From assembly GCA_964556165.1 (NCBI GenBank), contig CAZKVH010000003.1, positions 20,094 to 84,093 of the forward strand: a DNA stretch of 64,000 bases, written 5' to 3'. The stretch is from JAQVEM01 sp964556165 (GTDB taxonomy: Bacteria > Actinomycetota > Humimicrobiia > Humimicrobiales > Humimicrobiaceae). This document shows positions 54,880 to 63,023 of the stretch, piece after piece; the first letter of the stretch is position 1; every line of letters begins with the position of its first letter. Below the pieces are notes generated by a model that made no database searches, had not been told where the DNA came from, and worked only from the letters and a program-made list of their open reading frames with translations. Made by a program: the position numbers and the translations under genes.

Positions 54880-55764
54880 TCAGCTATCCAGCGCCCTTAT
54901 AAGTTTTTCTATGCCTTCCTCAAAACCAAGTGGTGAAAAGCCAAAATCAACAGCGGCATCATCGTAAGAGTATGATTTATCTATTCTCATCCTTTCTATC
55001 TGGTCGGATGTAAGTCCTGAAGACCTAGAAAACAAGTTGTAGATTGAGACTAAAAATTTCCCGGGTCCTATGGGTATTTTTAATACTTTAAATTGTCTGT
55101 TAAGTTTTTCTTTTACAATTTCAATCATCTTATTGTATGTAATGGGGTTTTTCCCTGCCAGGTCATATGTTTTTTTAAAAGTTTTTTCGTTAGCAATGAC
55201 TGAAGCCACAGCATCTGCAACATCTTCAATATATACAGGCTGGATTAAATTTTTTCCGTTTCCAAAAGTCACAAAATATCCTCTTTTTTTTATAAAATAA
55301 ATCATCCTTGAAAAATTGCTATCATCACAGGAGCCGTAAATCATAGAAGGTCTTAATATTGTATAATCGAGCCTCGACTTTTCTATAACATTTTCGGATG
55401 CTATTTTATTATCCTTTAATTTACTATCAAGTGGAATTAAAACTGTTGTGGAACTTATAAAAACAACCCTTTTTAATCCAGCGCGATTGGCTGCATGTAT
55501 GAAATTTTCAAGCAGGTCCGTATTCTCAAGGTCCACCATGTAAACTGCACCTTCAGCATTCTTTAACGGTAATATTATTGAATCTGTGCTATTTAAATTT
55601 GCATGGCTGAATATAACTTTTTTATCTGCTTTTACGGCTTTTTCTTCAAGTTTCGACGTATTACTGGATGTTCTGACAAGACAGTTAACTTCATAGCCCC
55701 TTTTTAAGAGCTTTTCCAGCACCGAAGGCCCCAGAAAGCCTGTGGCTCCAATAAGTGAAATCAT
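54880..55764 (-). CDS. NAD(P)-dependent SDR epimerase/dehydratase-like protein
   Basis: A 294-aa extended or atypical short-chain dehydrogenase. The N-terminal cofactor loop is ISLIGATGFLGPSVLEKLL. RVVFISSTTVLIP supplies a Ser/Thr, and the usual Y-x-x-x-K is not obvious. LDYTILRPSMIYGSCDDSNF, IQPVYIEDVADAVAS and YDLAGKNPITYNKMIEIV resemble complex-I-assembly NDUFA9-like and NmrA-like members. The role could be sugar epimerisation or a redox/sensor function. It is on the strand opposite its neighbours. Confidence 0.78.
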   Translation of the reverse strand: MISLIGATGFLGPSVLEKLLKRGYEVNCLVRTSSNTSKLEEKAVKADKKVIFSHANLNSTDSIILPLKNAEGAVYMVDLENTDLLENFIHAANRAGLKRVVFISSTTVLIPLDSKLKDNKIASENVIEKSRLDYTILRPSMIYGSCDDSNFSRMIYFIKKRGYFVTFGNGKNLIQPVYIEDVADAVASVIANEKTFKKTYDLAGKNPITYNKMIEIVKEKLNRQFKVLKIPIGPGKFLVSIYNLFSRSSGLTSDQIERMRIDKSYSYDDAAVDFGFSPLGFEEGIEKLIRALDS

Positions 55765-55969
55765 TTTTTGCCCCTTCTATTAAAAAATACTAAAAATTTA
55801 AATTTGATTTTAGTAAAAAGCAATACAAAGATTAAACCTAATTATATCTCTTATTCCGGACAAAAACTATCCAATCTATTAATAGTCCGGGTATTAAATT
55901 ATGTCATTTTTATGATATTATCTTATAAATTTGAATTAATTTTGCAATGTACAGAAAGAGAAAAAGTAA

Positions 55970-57091
55970 ATGTTAATATTTTATGTTTTTATTGGAATTT
56001 TACTGGTGCTTTTGCTTCTTTATTCGTTTATATATGAGCCTGTAAATTTTAGGCTATCGGAAGTGAATATATTGATAAAAGAGGGAGATGAAGAAAATAA
56101 TACAGTAACTTATGACAGGTCTTCAGCACATGTCTATTCATCAGGCTTTTTAAGATTCTTCCTGAACAAAAAATATTTACAGCAGAGGGACCATAACATA
56201 AAGATAAATGCAGGAAAATTGGACAAGCAGGTTCTTAGTATACTGCATATATCTGATTTTCATTTAAGGAAGAATTTTAAAGGTAGAAAGTTATTTAGTT
56301 TTGTGCAGAGCCTGAGCACTCTTGAACCGGATTTTATCTTTATAACAGGAGATCTGCTGGGTGGAGCTTATGTGGATTACCTTATAGATATGCTTTCTCC
56401 ACTGAAAGCGAAAAAAGGGAAGTATGTCATTTTTGGTGTTCATGACCATTACGACAAAGCATTTGTGGAATTTTTAAAAAATATGTTTAAGAGAAAGAGA
56501 AGGTACAGGAAAGAAAATGATATTCAGAATTTAATCAGGAGATTGGAAGATATTGGTATTGAAGTATTGATGAATGAAAAGAGGGTAAGTGCTATAAATT
56601 CTAAAGGCGTAAAAGATGTCGAGATAATCGGGCTTGACGACCCTGTTATAGAAAAAATTGATATAGGCAAAGCTTTTTCTACCTCCTCTTCAGATGACAA
56701 AAGACTTAGTCCGGGTAAGAAAGTTGGCGATAAAAGAATTTATAAGGATGTTTTTAGCTTAAATGAAGATAGAATACATATTATGCGTGAAAAAAGTAAG
56801 TTAAGTCTGGTGATGTTACACACACCTGACGCTAATTCAATTATAAAGCTTTCTAAAATGAAAGCTGATATCATTTTTTGCGGCCATACTCATGGCGGCC
56901 AGGTAAGACTGCCCTTTATTGGAGCAATAATATCGGGATGTAAGATAAAGACGAAATTTGCATCGGGCTTATTTTATTTTAAAAATATAGTTCTCTTCAC
57001 AACCAGAGGTCTTGGAGAGGGCAAATATACCCCTTTTAGATTTTATTGCCAGCCGGAAGCAAATCTGGTTAGGATATATAAAATCAATTAG
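55970..57091 (+). CDS. Membrane-anchored metallophosphoesterase (YkuE-like)
   Basis: A 373-aa calcineurin-like phosphoesterase with one N-terminal TM (about 2-22). Metal motifs: ILHISDFHLRK (D-x-H), FITGDLLGG (G-D), then GVHDHYD where most members have G-N-H-D/E, then LVMLHTPDA and CGHTHGGQVRLP. RGLGEGKYTPFRFYCQPEA is the YkuE-type end. A Lys/Arg/Asp-rich insert (about 230-275) is unusual. The active site presumably faces the outside. Substrate unknown; phospholipid-like or nucleotide phosphates are possible. Confidence 0.85.
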   Translation: MLIFYVFIGILLVLLLLYSFIYEPVNFRLSEVNILIKEGDEENNTVTYDRSSAHVYSSGFLRFFLNKKYLQQRDHNIKINAGKLDKQVLSILHISDFHLRKNFKGRKLFSFVQSLSTLEPDFIFITGDLLGGAYVDYLIDMLSPLKAKKGKYVIFGVHDHYDKAFVEFLKNMFKRKRRYRKENDIQNLIRRLEDIGIEVLMNEKRVSAINSKGVKDVEIIGLDDPVIEKIDIGKAFSTSSSDDKRLSPGKKVGDKRIYKDVFSLNEDRIHIMREKSKLSLVMLHTPDANSIIKLSKMKADIIFCGHTHGGQVRLPFIGAIISGCKIKTKFASGLFYFKNIVLFTTRGLGEGKYTPFRFYCQPEANLVRIYKIN

Positions 57092-57177
57092 AATATACTG
57101 AGAGACATTATAAATAAATAAGACAGTTTAAGGTGTTATTTATTAAATTGTAAGATATTAATACAGGTAACAATGAA

Positions 57178-58032
57178 ATGAATAAAAGAGACAAAAGCTC
57201 CAGTTCAGTTATAAAATTTACATTTTTTCTGGTCCTTGCATTTCTGGTGGGCTTTTTAATATTTTATAGCATTGATAACCCCGGTTTTTTAAAAAACAAA
57301 ATGGAATCAATTTTTGGCGGAAACGGAGAAAACGAAGAGGCAAGCCCTGTTCTGGATACAGCCAAAGAAGTTCAAATTAATAATGATTCAGGAGAATCGG
57401 AGAGCATCGGCGGATTGGCTGAAATAGAGACTGCAGATAATTCAGCCGAGAGTGGTGTAGAAGATATGAATGTTATTGATTCAGGGGATGATAAAGAAGA
57501 AGAGGCCAAAGATTCAGAAAGTGGGACTTCTTTATGGCAGAAAATAAAAGATTTTTTCGCCGGTATTACAGGCAGAAGCAGTGAGACGGAAGAAGGTGAC
57601 GACTACCCGTCAACGATGAAAATAAATGTGTATTTTTCCGGTATAGGGGAAGAAGATAAATTCGTTTCAGAAGAGAGAACCATAAATGCAGGCAGCCCTG
57701 AGGTTGCTGTAAGAAACGCTGTTCAGGAGCTTCTAAAAGGCCCTTCCAGGCCGTATCATTTCCCGGTAATACCGGCCGGGACAAGGCTTCTTGGAGTTGA
57801 GGCCGGAGACGACATAGCCATAATTAACTTTTCCCAGGAATTTCTTGAAGAAAGCCTGGATTCAAGAATACTGGACAAATTTATTATTTATTCCATAGTA
57901 AATACACTCACAGAAATCAAAGGCATAGAAGGAGTTGTATTTCATATAGAGGGAGTAAGAATTAAAGTTTATGGAAATGTAGATTTATCCATTCCTGCTA
58001 TCAGGAATAAAGAGTTGATAGACGAAGAATAA
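57178..58032 (+). CDS. Membrane-anchored GerMN-domain protein
   Basis: A 284-aa protein. One N-terminal TM (about 12-32), an acidic Glu/Asp/Ser/Asn-rich linker (about 48-135), then a GerMN domain (about 145-265): KINVYFSG, AVRNAVQELLKGPSRPYHFP, VIPAGTRLLGVEAGDDIAIINFSQEF. In spore formers GerM aids wall synthesis during engulfment; in non-spore-formers the domain occurs in envelope lipoproteins such as actinobacterial LpqB. No sporulation gene is seen here. It lies between the phosphoesterase and the hydantoinase pair. Confidence 0.85.
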   Translation: MNKRDKSSSSVIKFTFFLVLAFLVGFLIFYSIDNPGFLKNKMESIFGGNGENEEASPVLDTAKEVQINNDSGESESIGGLAEIETADNSAESGVEDMNVIDSGDDKEEEAKDSESGTSLWQKIKDFFAGITGRSSETEEGDDYPSTMKINVYFSGIGEEDKFVSEERTINAGSPEVAVRNAVQELLKGPSRPYHFPVIPAGTRLLGVEAGDDIAIINFSQEFLEESLDSRILDKFIIYSIVNTLTEIKGIEGVVFHIEGVRIKVYGNVDLSIPAIRNKELIDEE

Positions 58033-58060
58033 AACAGAGTCTAAATCGGAGGTGAGTTTA

Positions 58061-60127
58061 TTGTACAGGATTGGGGTGGATGTCGGAGGAACATTTACGG
58101 ATTTTGTTGTATATAGTGAAAATGAAAAGAAAATCAGGGTATTTAAAGTTCATTCTGACAGGGGAACTCTGTGGCTTCCAATAATTAAATGGATTAGTAA
58201 AGAAGTAAAAAATAAAGCTGATATAGATGATATACGTCACGGCACAACTATTGGAGTTAATGCCATAATTGAGAGTAAGGGAAGTAGTACTGCTCTTCTT
58301 ACTACCAGAGGTTTTAGAGATTTACTGGAAATTGGGAGACAGAGACGCCCTCATCTTTATAATCTGCATGTAAAAAAACCCTATCCTTTAGTATCCCGGT
58401 ATTTAAGAATACCCATAACTGAGAGAATAGATGGTATGGGGAGAGTGGTATCCCCACTTAATAAAAAAGAAGTTCTGGAAAGTATAGATAAGTTAAAGAA
58501 GGAAAAGGTAGAAGCAGTGGCGGTTTTATTTTTAAATTCTTATGCTAATGGAAAAAATGAAGAGGAAACTGGTAAAATACTAAAAAAAAATTTACCCGGA
58601 GTCTATATTTCTCTATCTTCAGAGATAATTCCCGAATTTAGAGAGTATGAAAGGTTGTCCACAACCGTTATTAATGCCTGCATAGGACCACTTTTTAAAA
58701 AATACCTGGATAATTTTTTATCTGAATTAAAAAAACTGAAAGTCAGAGCACCCTTATTTATATGCCAGTCCGATGGAGGGTTAATATCACCGGAGGGTGT
58801 TACAAGACTTCCGGTAAGGACATTATTTTCCAGTCCTGCAGCCGGAGTGGTTGGAGCATCGTTTTTATATGGCAGTGGTAATAAAAAGATGTATGATAAA
58901 ACTGATGAAAAAAGTCTTATAACCCTGGATATGGGAGGAACCAGTACCGATGTGGCAATTATTTCGGGGTCAAATCCGGTAAAGACTACAGATAAGGAGA
59001 TTATGGGTTATCCGGTTAAATTTCCTGCAATAGATGTTTCTACCATTGGGGCAGGTGGAGGGAGTATAGCTTCGGTTGACGAAGGCGGGTTTTTAAGGGT
59101 GGGCCCCGAGAGCGCCGGTGCAGAGCCCGGTCCTGCCTGTTATGATAGAGGAGGAGATAATCCTACGGTTACTGATGCCAATCTGGTTCTTGGTACCCTT
59201 GGTGAAAGAACCATGCTCGGTGGCAAAATGAAGCTAAATCCGGATAGGGCAAAACAAGCTATAAGGAACCTGATTTCCGGACCACTAAATATCTCTTTAA
59301 TAGAGGGAGCGTGGTCCATAGTCCGTCTTGTAGCCTCGGATATATCAGAAGCAATAAGAAAAATAACCATATCAAAGGGCTTACATCCCTCAGATTTAGA
59401 GCTGATTGCTTACGGAGGAGCGGGACCAATGCATGCTGCTATGGTTGCAAGGGAGCTGGGTATAGACAGAATAACAATTCCTGAGATACCAGGAGCTTTT
59501 TCTGCTGAGAGTCTTCTTTATAGCAATGCCACCATAGATTTTGTAAGAACCATAAAAGGGATAAAAAAGGAAATAATATCCGGTATTATTTCAGATTTTA
59601 AAAGCAGGGCAGAGAAATGGTTTAAAGCTGAAAATATCACTTCCAGCAGACAGCGACTGGAATGGTTCCTTGATTTAAGGTATAAAGGACAGAATTATGA
59701 GTTGAATATCCCGGTATCTTCTGAAGATATAAAATGCCTTCAGAATTACAGGATAGATAAGATAAAAGAGACTTTTTATAAAAAGCATTATAGTGTTTAC
59801 GGGTATAAGCTTGAAGACAGAGATGTAGAGATAATTAATTTAAGACTGAGCTGTACCGGTATTTTATCTCTGCAGGCAAGACACAGGATTTACAGAGAAA
59901 TTAAGGGCAGTAAACCCCCGGGTAAAATAGCCAGGAAATTTAGAGATGTTTATTTTACCGGGGATGATAAACCTTTAAAAACTCCGGTATTTGAGAGAAG
60001 AAACCTTCCCGGAGAGTTTGTGATTAAAGGTCCTGCCATAATAGAACAATTTGATTCAACTATAGTTATCCCACAACAGAGTGAAGGCAGGGTTATGGAT
60101 AATGGAAGTATTATTTTAAGAGTATAG
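58061..60127 (+). CDS. Hydantoinase/oxoprolinase family, subunit A
   Basis: A 688-aa HyuA-type ATP-binding subunit. The actin-like phosphate loop RIGVDVGGTFTDFVVY opens it; HGTTIGVNAIIESKGSS, TRGFRDLLEIGRQRRPHLY, LDMGGTSTDVAIISG, TIGAGGGSIASVDEGG, GAEPGPACYDRGG and YGGAGPMHAA follow. GTG 58052 is in frame, but the GGAGG at 58048-58052 is correctly spaced (8 bases) for TTG 58061. With HyuB it hydrolyses or carboxylates a small substrate (hydantoin, 5-oxoproline, acetone- or acetophenone-like); the sequence does not tell which. Confidence 0.92.
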   Translation: MYRIGVDVGGTFTDFVVYSENEKKIRVFKVHSDRGTLWLPIIKWISKEVKNKADIDDIRHGTTIGVNAIIESKGSSTALLTTRGFRDLLEIGRQRRPHLYNLHVKKPYPLVSRYLRIPITERIDGMGRVVSPLNKKEVLESIDKLKKEKVEAVAVLFLNSYANGKNEEETGKILKKNLPGVYISLSSEIIPEFREYERLSTTVINACIGPLFKKYLDNFLSELKKLKVRAPLFICQSDGGLISPEGVTRLPVRTLFSSPAAGVVGASFLYGSGNKKMYDKTDEKSLITLDMGGTSTDVAIISGSNPVKTTDKEIMGYPVKFPAIDVSTIGAGGGSIASVDEGGFLRVGPESAGAEPGPACYDRGGDNPTVTDANLVLGTLGERTMLGGKMKLNPDRAKQAIRNLISGPLNISLIEGAWSIVRLVASDISEAIRKITISKGLHPSDLELIAYGGAGPMHAAMVARELGIDRITIPEIPGAFSAESLLYSNATIDFVRTIKGIKKEIISGIISDFKSRAEKWFKAENITSSRQRLEWFLDLRYKGQNYELNIPVSSEDIKCLQNYRIDKIKETFYKKHYSVYGYKLEDRDVEIINLRLSCTGILSLQARHRIYREIKGSKPPGKIARKFRDVYFTGDDKPLKTPVFERRNLPGEFVIKGPAIIEQFDSTIVIPQQSEGRVMDNGSIILRV

Positions 60128-60223
60128 TATCTGATGGGATAAAGGTTTGAAATTTATATGGTAAGAATAAAAAATTCTTAAAAGATAAGATTATAAGGCA
60201 ATAAAAAAGGTGGAAAGCTAGCT

Positions 60224-61846
60224 ATGGAAGATAGCACTGATATTAAAACTGACATTATAACTGCTAAAATAATAGGTAATCGGCTGAAGACGATAGCAGA
60301 ACTTATGGGCGAGGTTCTGGTAAGAAGTGCTTTTTCGGCCAATATAAAGGAAAGAAGGGACTGTTCGACTGCTGTGTTTGACGCCAGGGGAAGGCTGGTA
60401 GCACAGGCGGAGCATATTCCCCTTCACCTGGGCTCGATGATGGGACTGGTAGAAGAAGTAATAAAGCGTTTCAGGGGAAATATAGAGCCGGGCGACGTTT
60501 TTATTGCCAATGAACCTTACTGCGGTGGAACCCATCTTCCCGATGTGACCGTTATTTCACCTTATTTTGAGTGTGATAGGCTGGTTAATTTTGTTGCCAA
60601 TATAGCCCATCATTCAGATATCGGGGGAGCGGTACCGGGAGGCATTGCCGGTAATGCAAGAACTATATATGAGGAGGGCTTGAGAATAACACCTGTAAAA
60701 CTGGTAAGGTCAGGTAAACTGGATGAGAATCTGCTTGATTTTATAACAAAAAATTGCAGAGTCCCGGATGAGAGATATACTGACCTGAAGGCACAGATAG
60801 CAACCAATAAAGTTGGGATAAGATATCTTGGTGAACTTTATGCCAGATATGGTGTGAAAGTAGTGGGAAGTTCAGTTGAAAAGTTGCTTTCCTATACAGA
60901 GAAGAGACTCAGAGCAAAAATTGAAAAAATTCCAGATGGAAAGTATTTCTTTGAGGATAGACTGGACGATGATGGTGTGTCGGATAATCCCACTCCCATT
61001 AAAGTTTGTATAGAAGTAAATGGAGGGAAGTTAAAAATTGATTTTACTGGAAGCGGCCGACAGAGCGGTGGCGCGATAAATGTGGTAAGGTCTGCTCTTG
61101 TTGCCACGGTATATTATGCAGTCAAAGCTTTTTTGGATCCTGAACTACCTGCAAATGAAGGACTTAAAAGAGCGGTAAGCATAAAAGCACCTCCCGGTAG
61201 CATAATTAACCCGGAAGAACCGGCAGCAGTGGGGGCAAGAACCGATACCTGTCAGAGAGTAGCCGGTACCATGATAGGAGCTTTTAATAAAGCAATGCCT
61301 GAAAGAGCGGTTTCAGGTTCAAATGATGCCAGCACCGCTATTGTACTTTCGAAAGAGAAAGAATTTGTATATGTAGAAGCAGTTGGCGGTGGAGCTGGAG
61401 CTTCTGAAAGCGGGGATGGTCCTGATGGGGTGCAGGTCCATGTTACCAATACCTCAAATCTTCCCATAGAATCTTTAGAGGCGGAATTTCCTATCAGGGT
61501 CTTGAGCTATGAATTTATCCCGGACTCAGGTGGAAAGGGTAAATACAGAGGCGGTCTGGGAATCAGAAGAAAAATTGAGATACTTGAAGATGATGTAGTA
61601 TTTTCTTCTCATGGAGACAGGCATAAATTTCCACCCTGGGGATGGAATGGAGGACAAGATGGCAGATGTGGGAGATTCTTAATTAATGGCAAGACTGTGC
61701 CATCCAAATGTTCAAATATAATACTTAAAAAAGGCGATACCATAGTTATTGAGACCCCGGGCGGTGGTGGGTTTGGTAATCCTTCTGATCGACCGTCAGG
61801 ACTTGTGGAAAAGGATAGAAAAAATGGCAAAGTTACACGCTTTTAG
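60224..61846 (+). CDS. Hydantoinase/oxoprolinase family, subunit B
   Basis: A 540-aa HyuB-type subunit partnering HyuA, 96 bases downstream of it. Motifs: ERRDCSTAVFDARGRLVAQA, HIPLHLGSMMG, PGDVFIANEPYCGGTHLPD (metal-binding), HHSDIGGAVPGGIAGN, ARTDTCQRVAGTMIGAFNKA, and the Gly-rich end ETPGGGGFGNPSDR. The gene is complete. No transporter or amidase is adjacent, so the pathway is open. Confidence 0.93.
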   Translation: MEDSTDIKTDIITAKIIGNRLKTIAELMGEVLVRSAFSANIKERRDCSTAVFDARGRLVAQAEHIPLHLGSMMGLVEEVIKRFRGNIEPGDVFIANEPYCGGTHLPDVTVISPYFECDRLVNFVANIAHHSDIGGAVPGGIAGNARTIYEEGLRITPVKLVRSGKLDENLLDFITKNCRVPDERYTDLKAQIATNKVGIRYLGELYARYGVKVVGSSVEKLLSYTEKRLRAKIEKIPDGKYFFEDRLDDDGVSDNPTPIKVCIEVNGGKLKIDFTGSGRQSGGAINVVRSALVATVYYAVKAFLDPELPANEGLKRAVSIKAPPGSIINPEEPAAVGARTDTCQRVAGTMIGAFNKAMPERAVSGSNDASTAIVLSKEKEFVYVEAVGGGAGASESGDGPDGVQVHVTNTSNLPIESLEAEFPIRVLSYEFIPDSGGKGKYRGGLGIRRKIEILEDDVVFSSHGDRHKFPPWGWNGGQDGRCGRFLINGKTVPSKCSNIILKKGDTIVIETPGGGGFGNPSDRPSGLVEKDRKNGKVTRF

Positions 61847-61989
61847 TAATTTAAAAATTGTGGTGGAAAGATGCTTACTATAAGGATAATATAAGCTAAA
61901 TTAATGTTCTGTTTCTGTTATCATTATTCAAGAAGAGATTTTTTAATAAATTAAAAAATTTTTTAAAAGAAATACCAAAGGGGGAAAAT

Positions 61990-62910
61990 TTGAAAGTACT
62001 TATAACCGGCGGAGCAGGTTTTATAGGTTCCAATGTTGCAGACAGGCTTATTGAAGAGAATTATGAAGTAGTTATTGTTGACGACCTATCAAATGGAAAG
62101 AAAGAAAACGTTCCTCAGTACGCCAGGTTTTACATGTGTGATGTCCGGGGGGAGAAAATAAACGATATACTGGAAAAGGAAAAGCCGGATATTGTAATTC
62201 ATAATGCTGCTCAATTAAGTGTGAGATTTTCTGTAGAAAATCCTCTTATGGACGCTGATATAAATATCATTGGTGGGCTAAATGTTATAAATGCCTGCAG
62301 TATGTATAATGTTAAGAAAATAATTTTCGCTTCTTCGGGAGGAACCGTATATGGGGAGCAGGAATATTTTCCTGCAGATGAGAAGCACCCGACCAGTCCG
62401 GTTTCTCCTTATGGTGTTGCGAAACTGGCTATTGAGAAATACCTGTATTATTTTTATAAAAACTCCGGCATGAAATACATATCTTTAAGATATGGAAACA
62501 TATATGGACCCCGCCAGGACCCTTATGGAGAAGCAGGGGTGGTGGCTATATTTTCGGATAAGATTCTTAAAGGTGAAAATCCAACTATTAACGGAGATGG
62601 GCTTCAGACAAGGGATTATGTATATGTAGGCGATGCAGTGAGAGCCAACATTAAAGCTATTGAATGTGATTTTGAGGGCGCTCTTAATATAGGCACATCC
62701 AGAGAGACAAGCGTGGTGGAGCTTTTTAAGATATTAAAAGAGATATCCGGAAAGGATGGCATAGAAGAAGTCCATGGACCATCAAAAGAAGGCGAGCAGA
62801 GAAGAAGTCAGCTTTCTTACGAGATGGCTAAAAAGGCGATAGGATGGGAGCCCGAAGTATCAATAGAAGAAGGACTCAAGCTTACCTACAACTGGTTCAA
62901 GAATCATTAG
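61990..62910 (+). CDS. NAD-dependent sugar epimerase (GalE-like)
   Basis: A 306-aa extended SDR. NAD loop ITGGAGFIGSNVADRLI, IVDDLSNGKKENVP, HNAAQLSVRFSVENP, and the catalytic Ser/Tyr/Lys in FASSGGTVYGE and SPYGVAKLAIEKYL. RYGNIYGPRQDPYGEAGVVAIF and INGDGLQTRDYVYVGD are typical of UDP-glucose/UDP-GlcNAc 4-epimerases. Starts at TTG after AAGGGGGAAAA. It likely supplies UDP-Gal or UDP-GalNAc to the glycosyltransferase that follows. Confidence 0.9.
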   Translation: MKVLITGGAGFIGSNVADRLIEENYEVVIVDDLSNGKKENVPQYARFYMCDVRGEKINDILEKEKPDIVIHNAAQLSVRFSVENPLMDADINIIGGLNVINACSMYNVKKIIFASSGGTVYGEQEYFPADEKHPTSPVSPYGVAKLAIEKYLYYFYKNSGMKYISLRYGNIYGPRQDPYGEAGVVAIFSDKILKGENPTINGDGLQTRDYVYVGDAVRANIKAIECDFEGALNIGTSRETSVVELFKILKEISGKDGIEEVHGPSKEGEQRRSQLSYEMAKKAIGWEPEVSIEEGLKLTYNWFKNH

Positions 62911-63023
62911 AAGTATTTGTTATTTACATTGGCCTGACGGTGGGTTAGAATTTTTCTAATATATCCTGAATTCCTTTAATAAGAAGAATATTAATAAACT
63001 TTTCGTATAAATATTAAGATAGA

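Noticed and set aside
54864..54891. CTGGAT/ATCCAG inverted repeat between the PglC-like and SDR genes as a terminator
   Set aside because: The stem is six bases with a large imperfect loop, no T tract follows, and one arm lies in the SDR coding end.
55768..56037. Plus-strand open frame of 89 codons before the metallophosphoesterase
   Set aside because: No Shine-Dalgarno or recognisable sequence, and it runs out of frame into the phosphoesterase gene, whose own start and TM helix are convincing.
57178..58032. Evidence for sporulation from the GerMN domain
   Set aside because: GerMN also occurs in envelope proteins of non-spore-formers, and no other sporulation gene is visible in the window.
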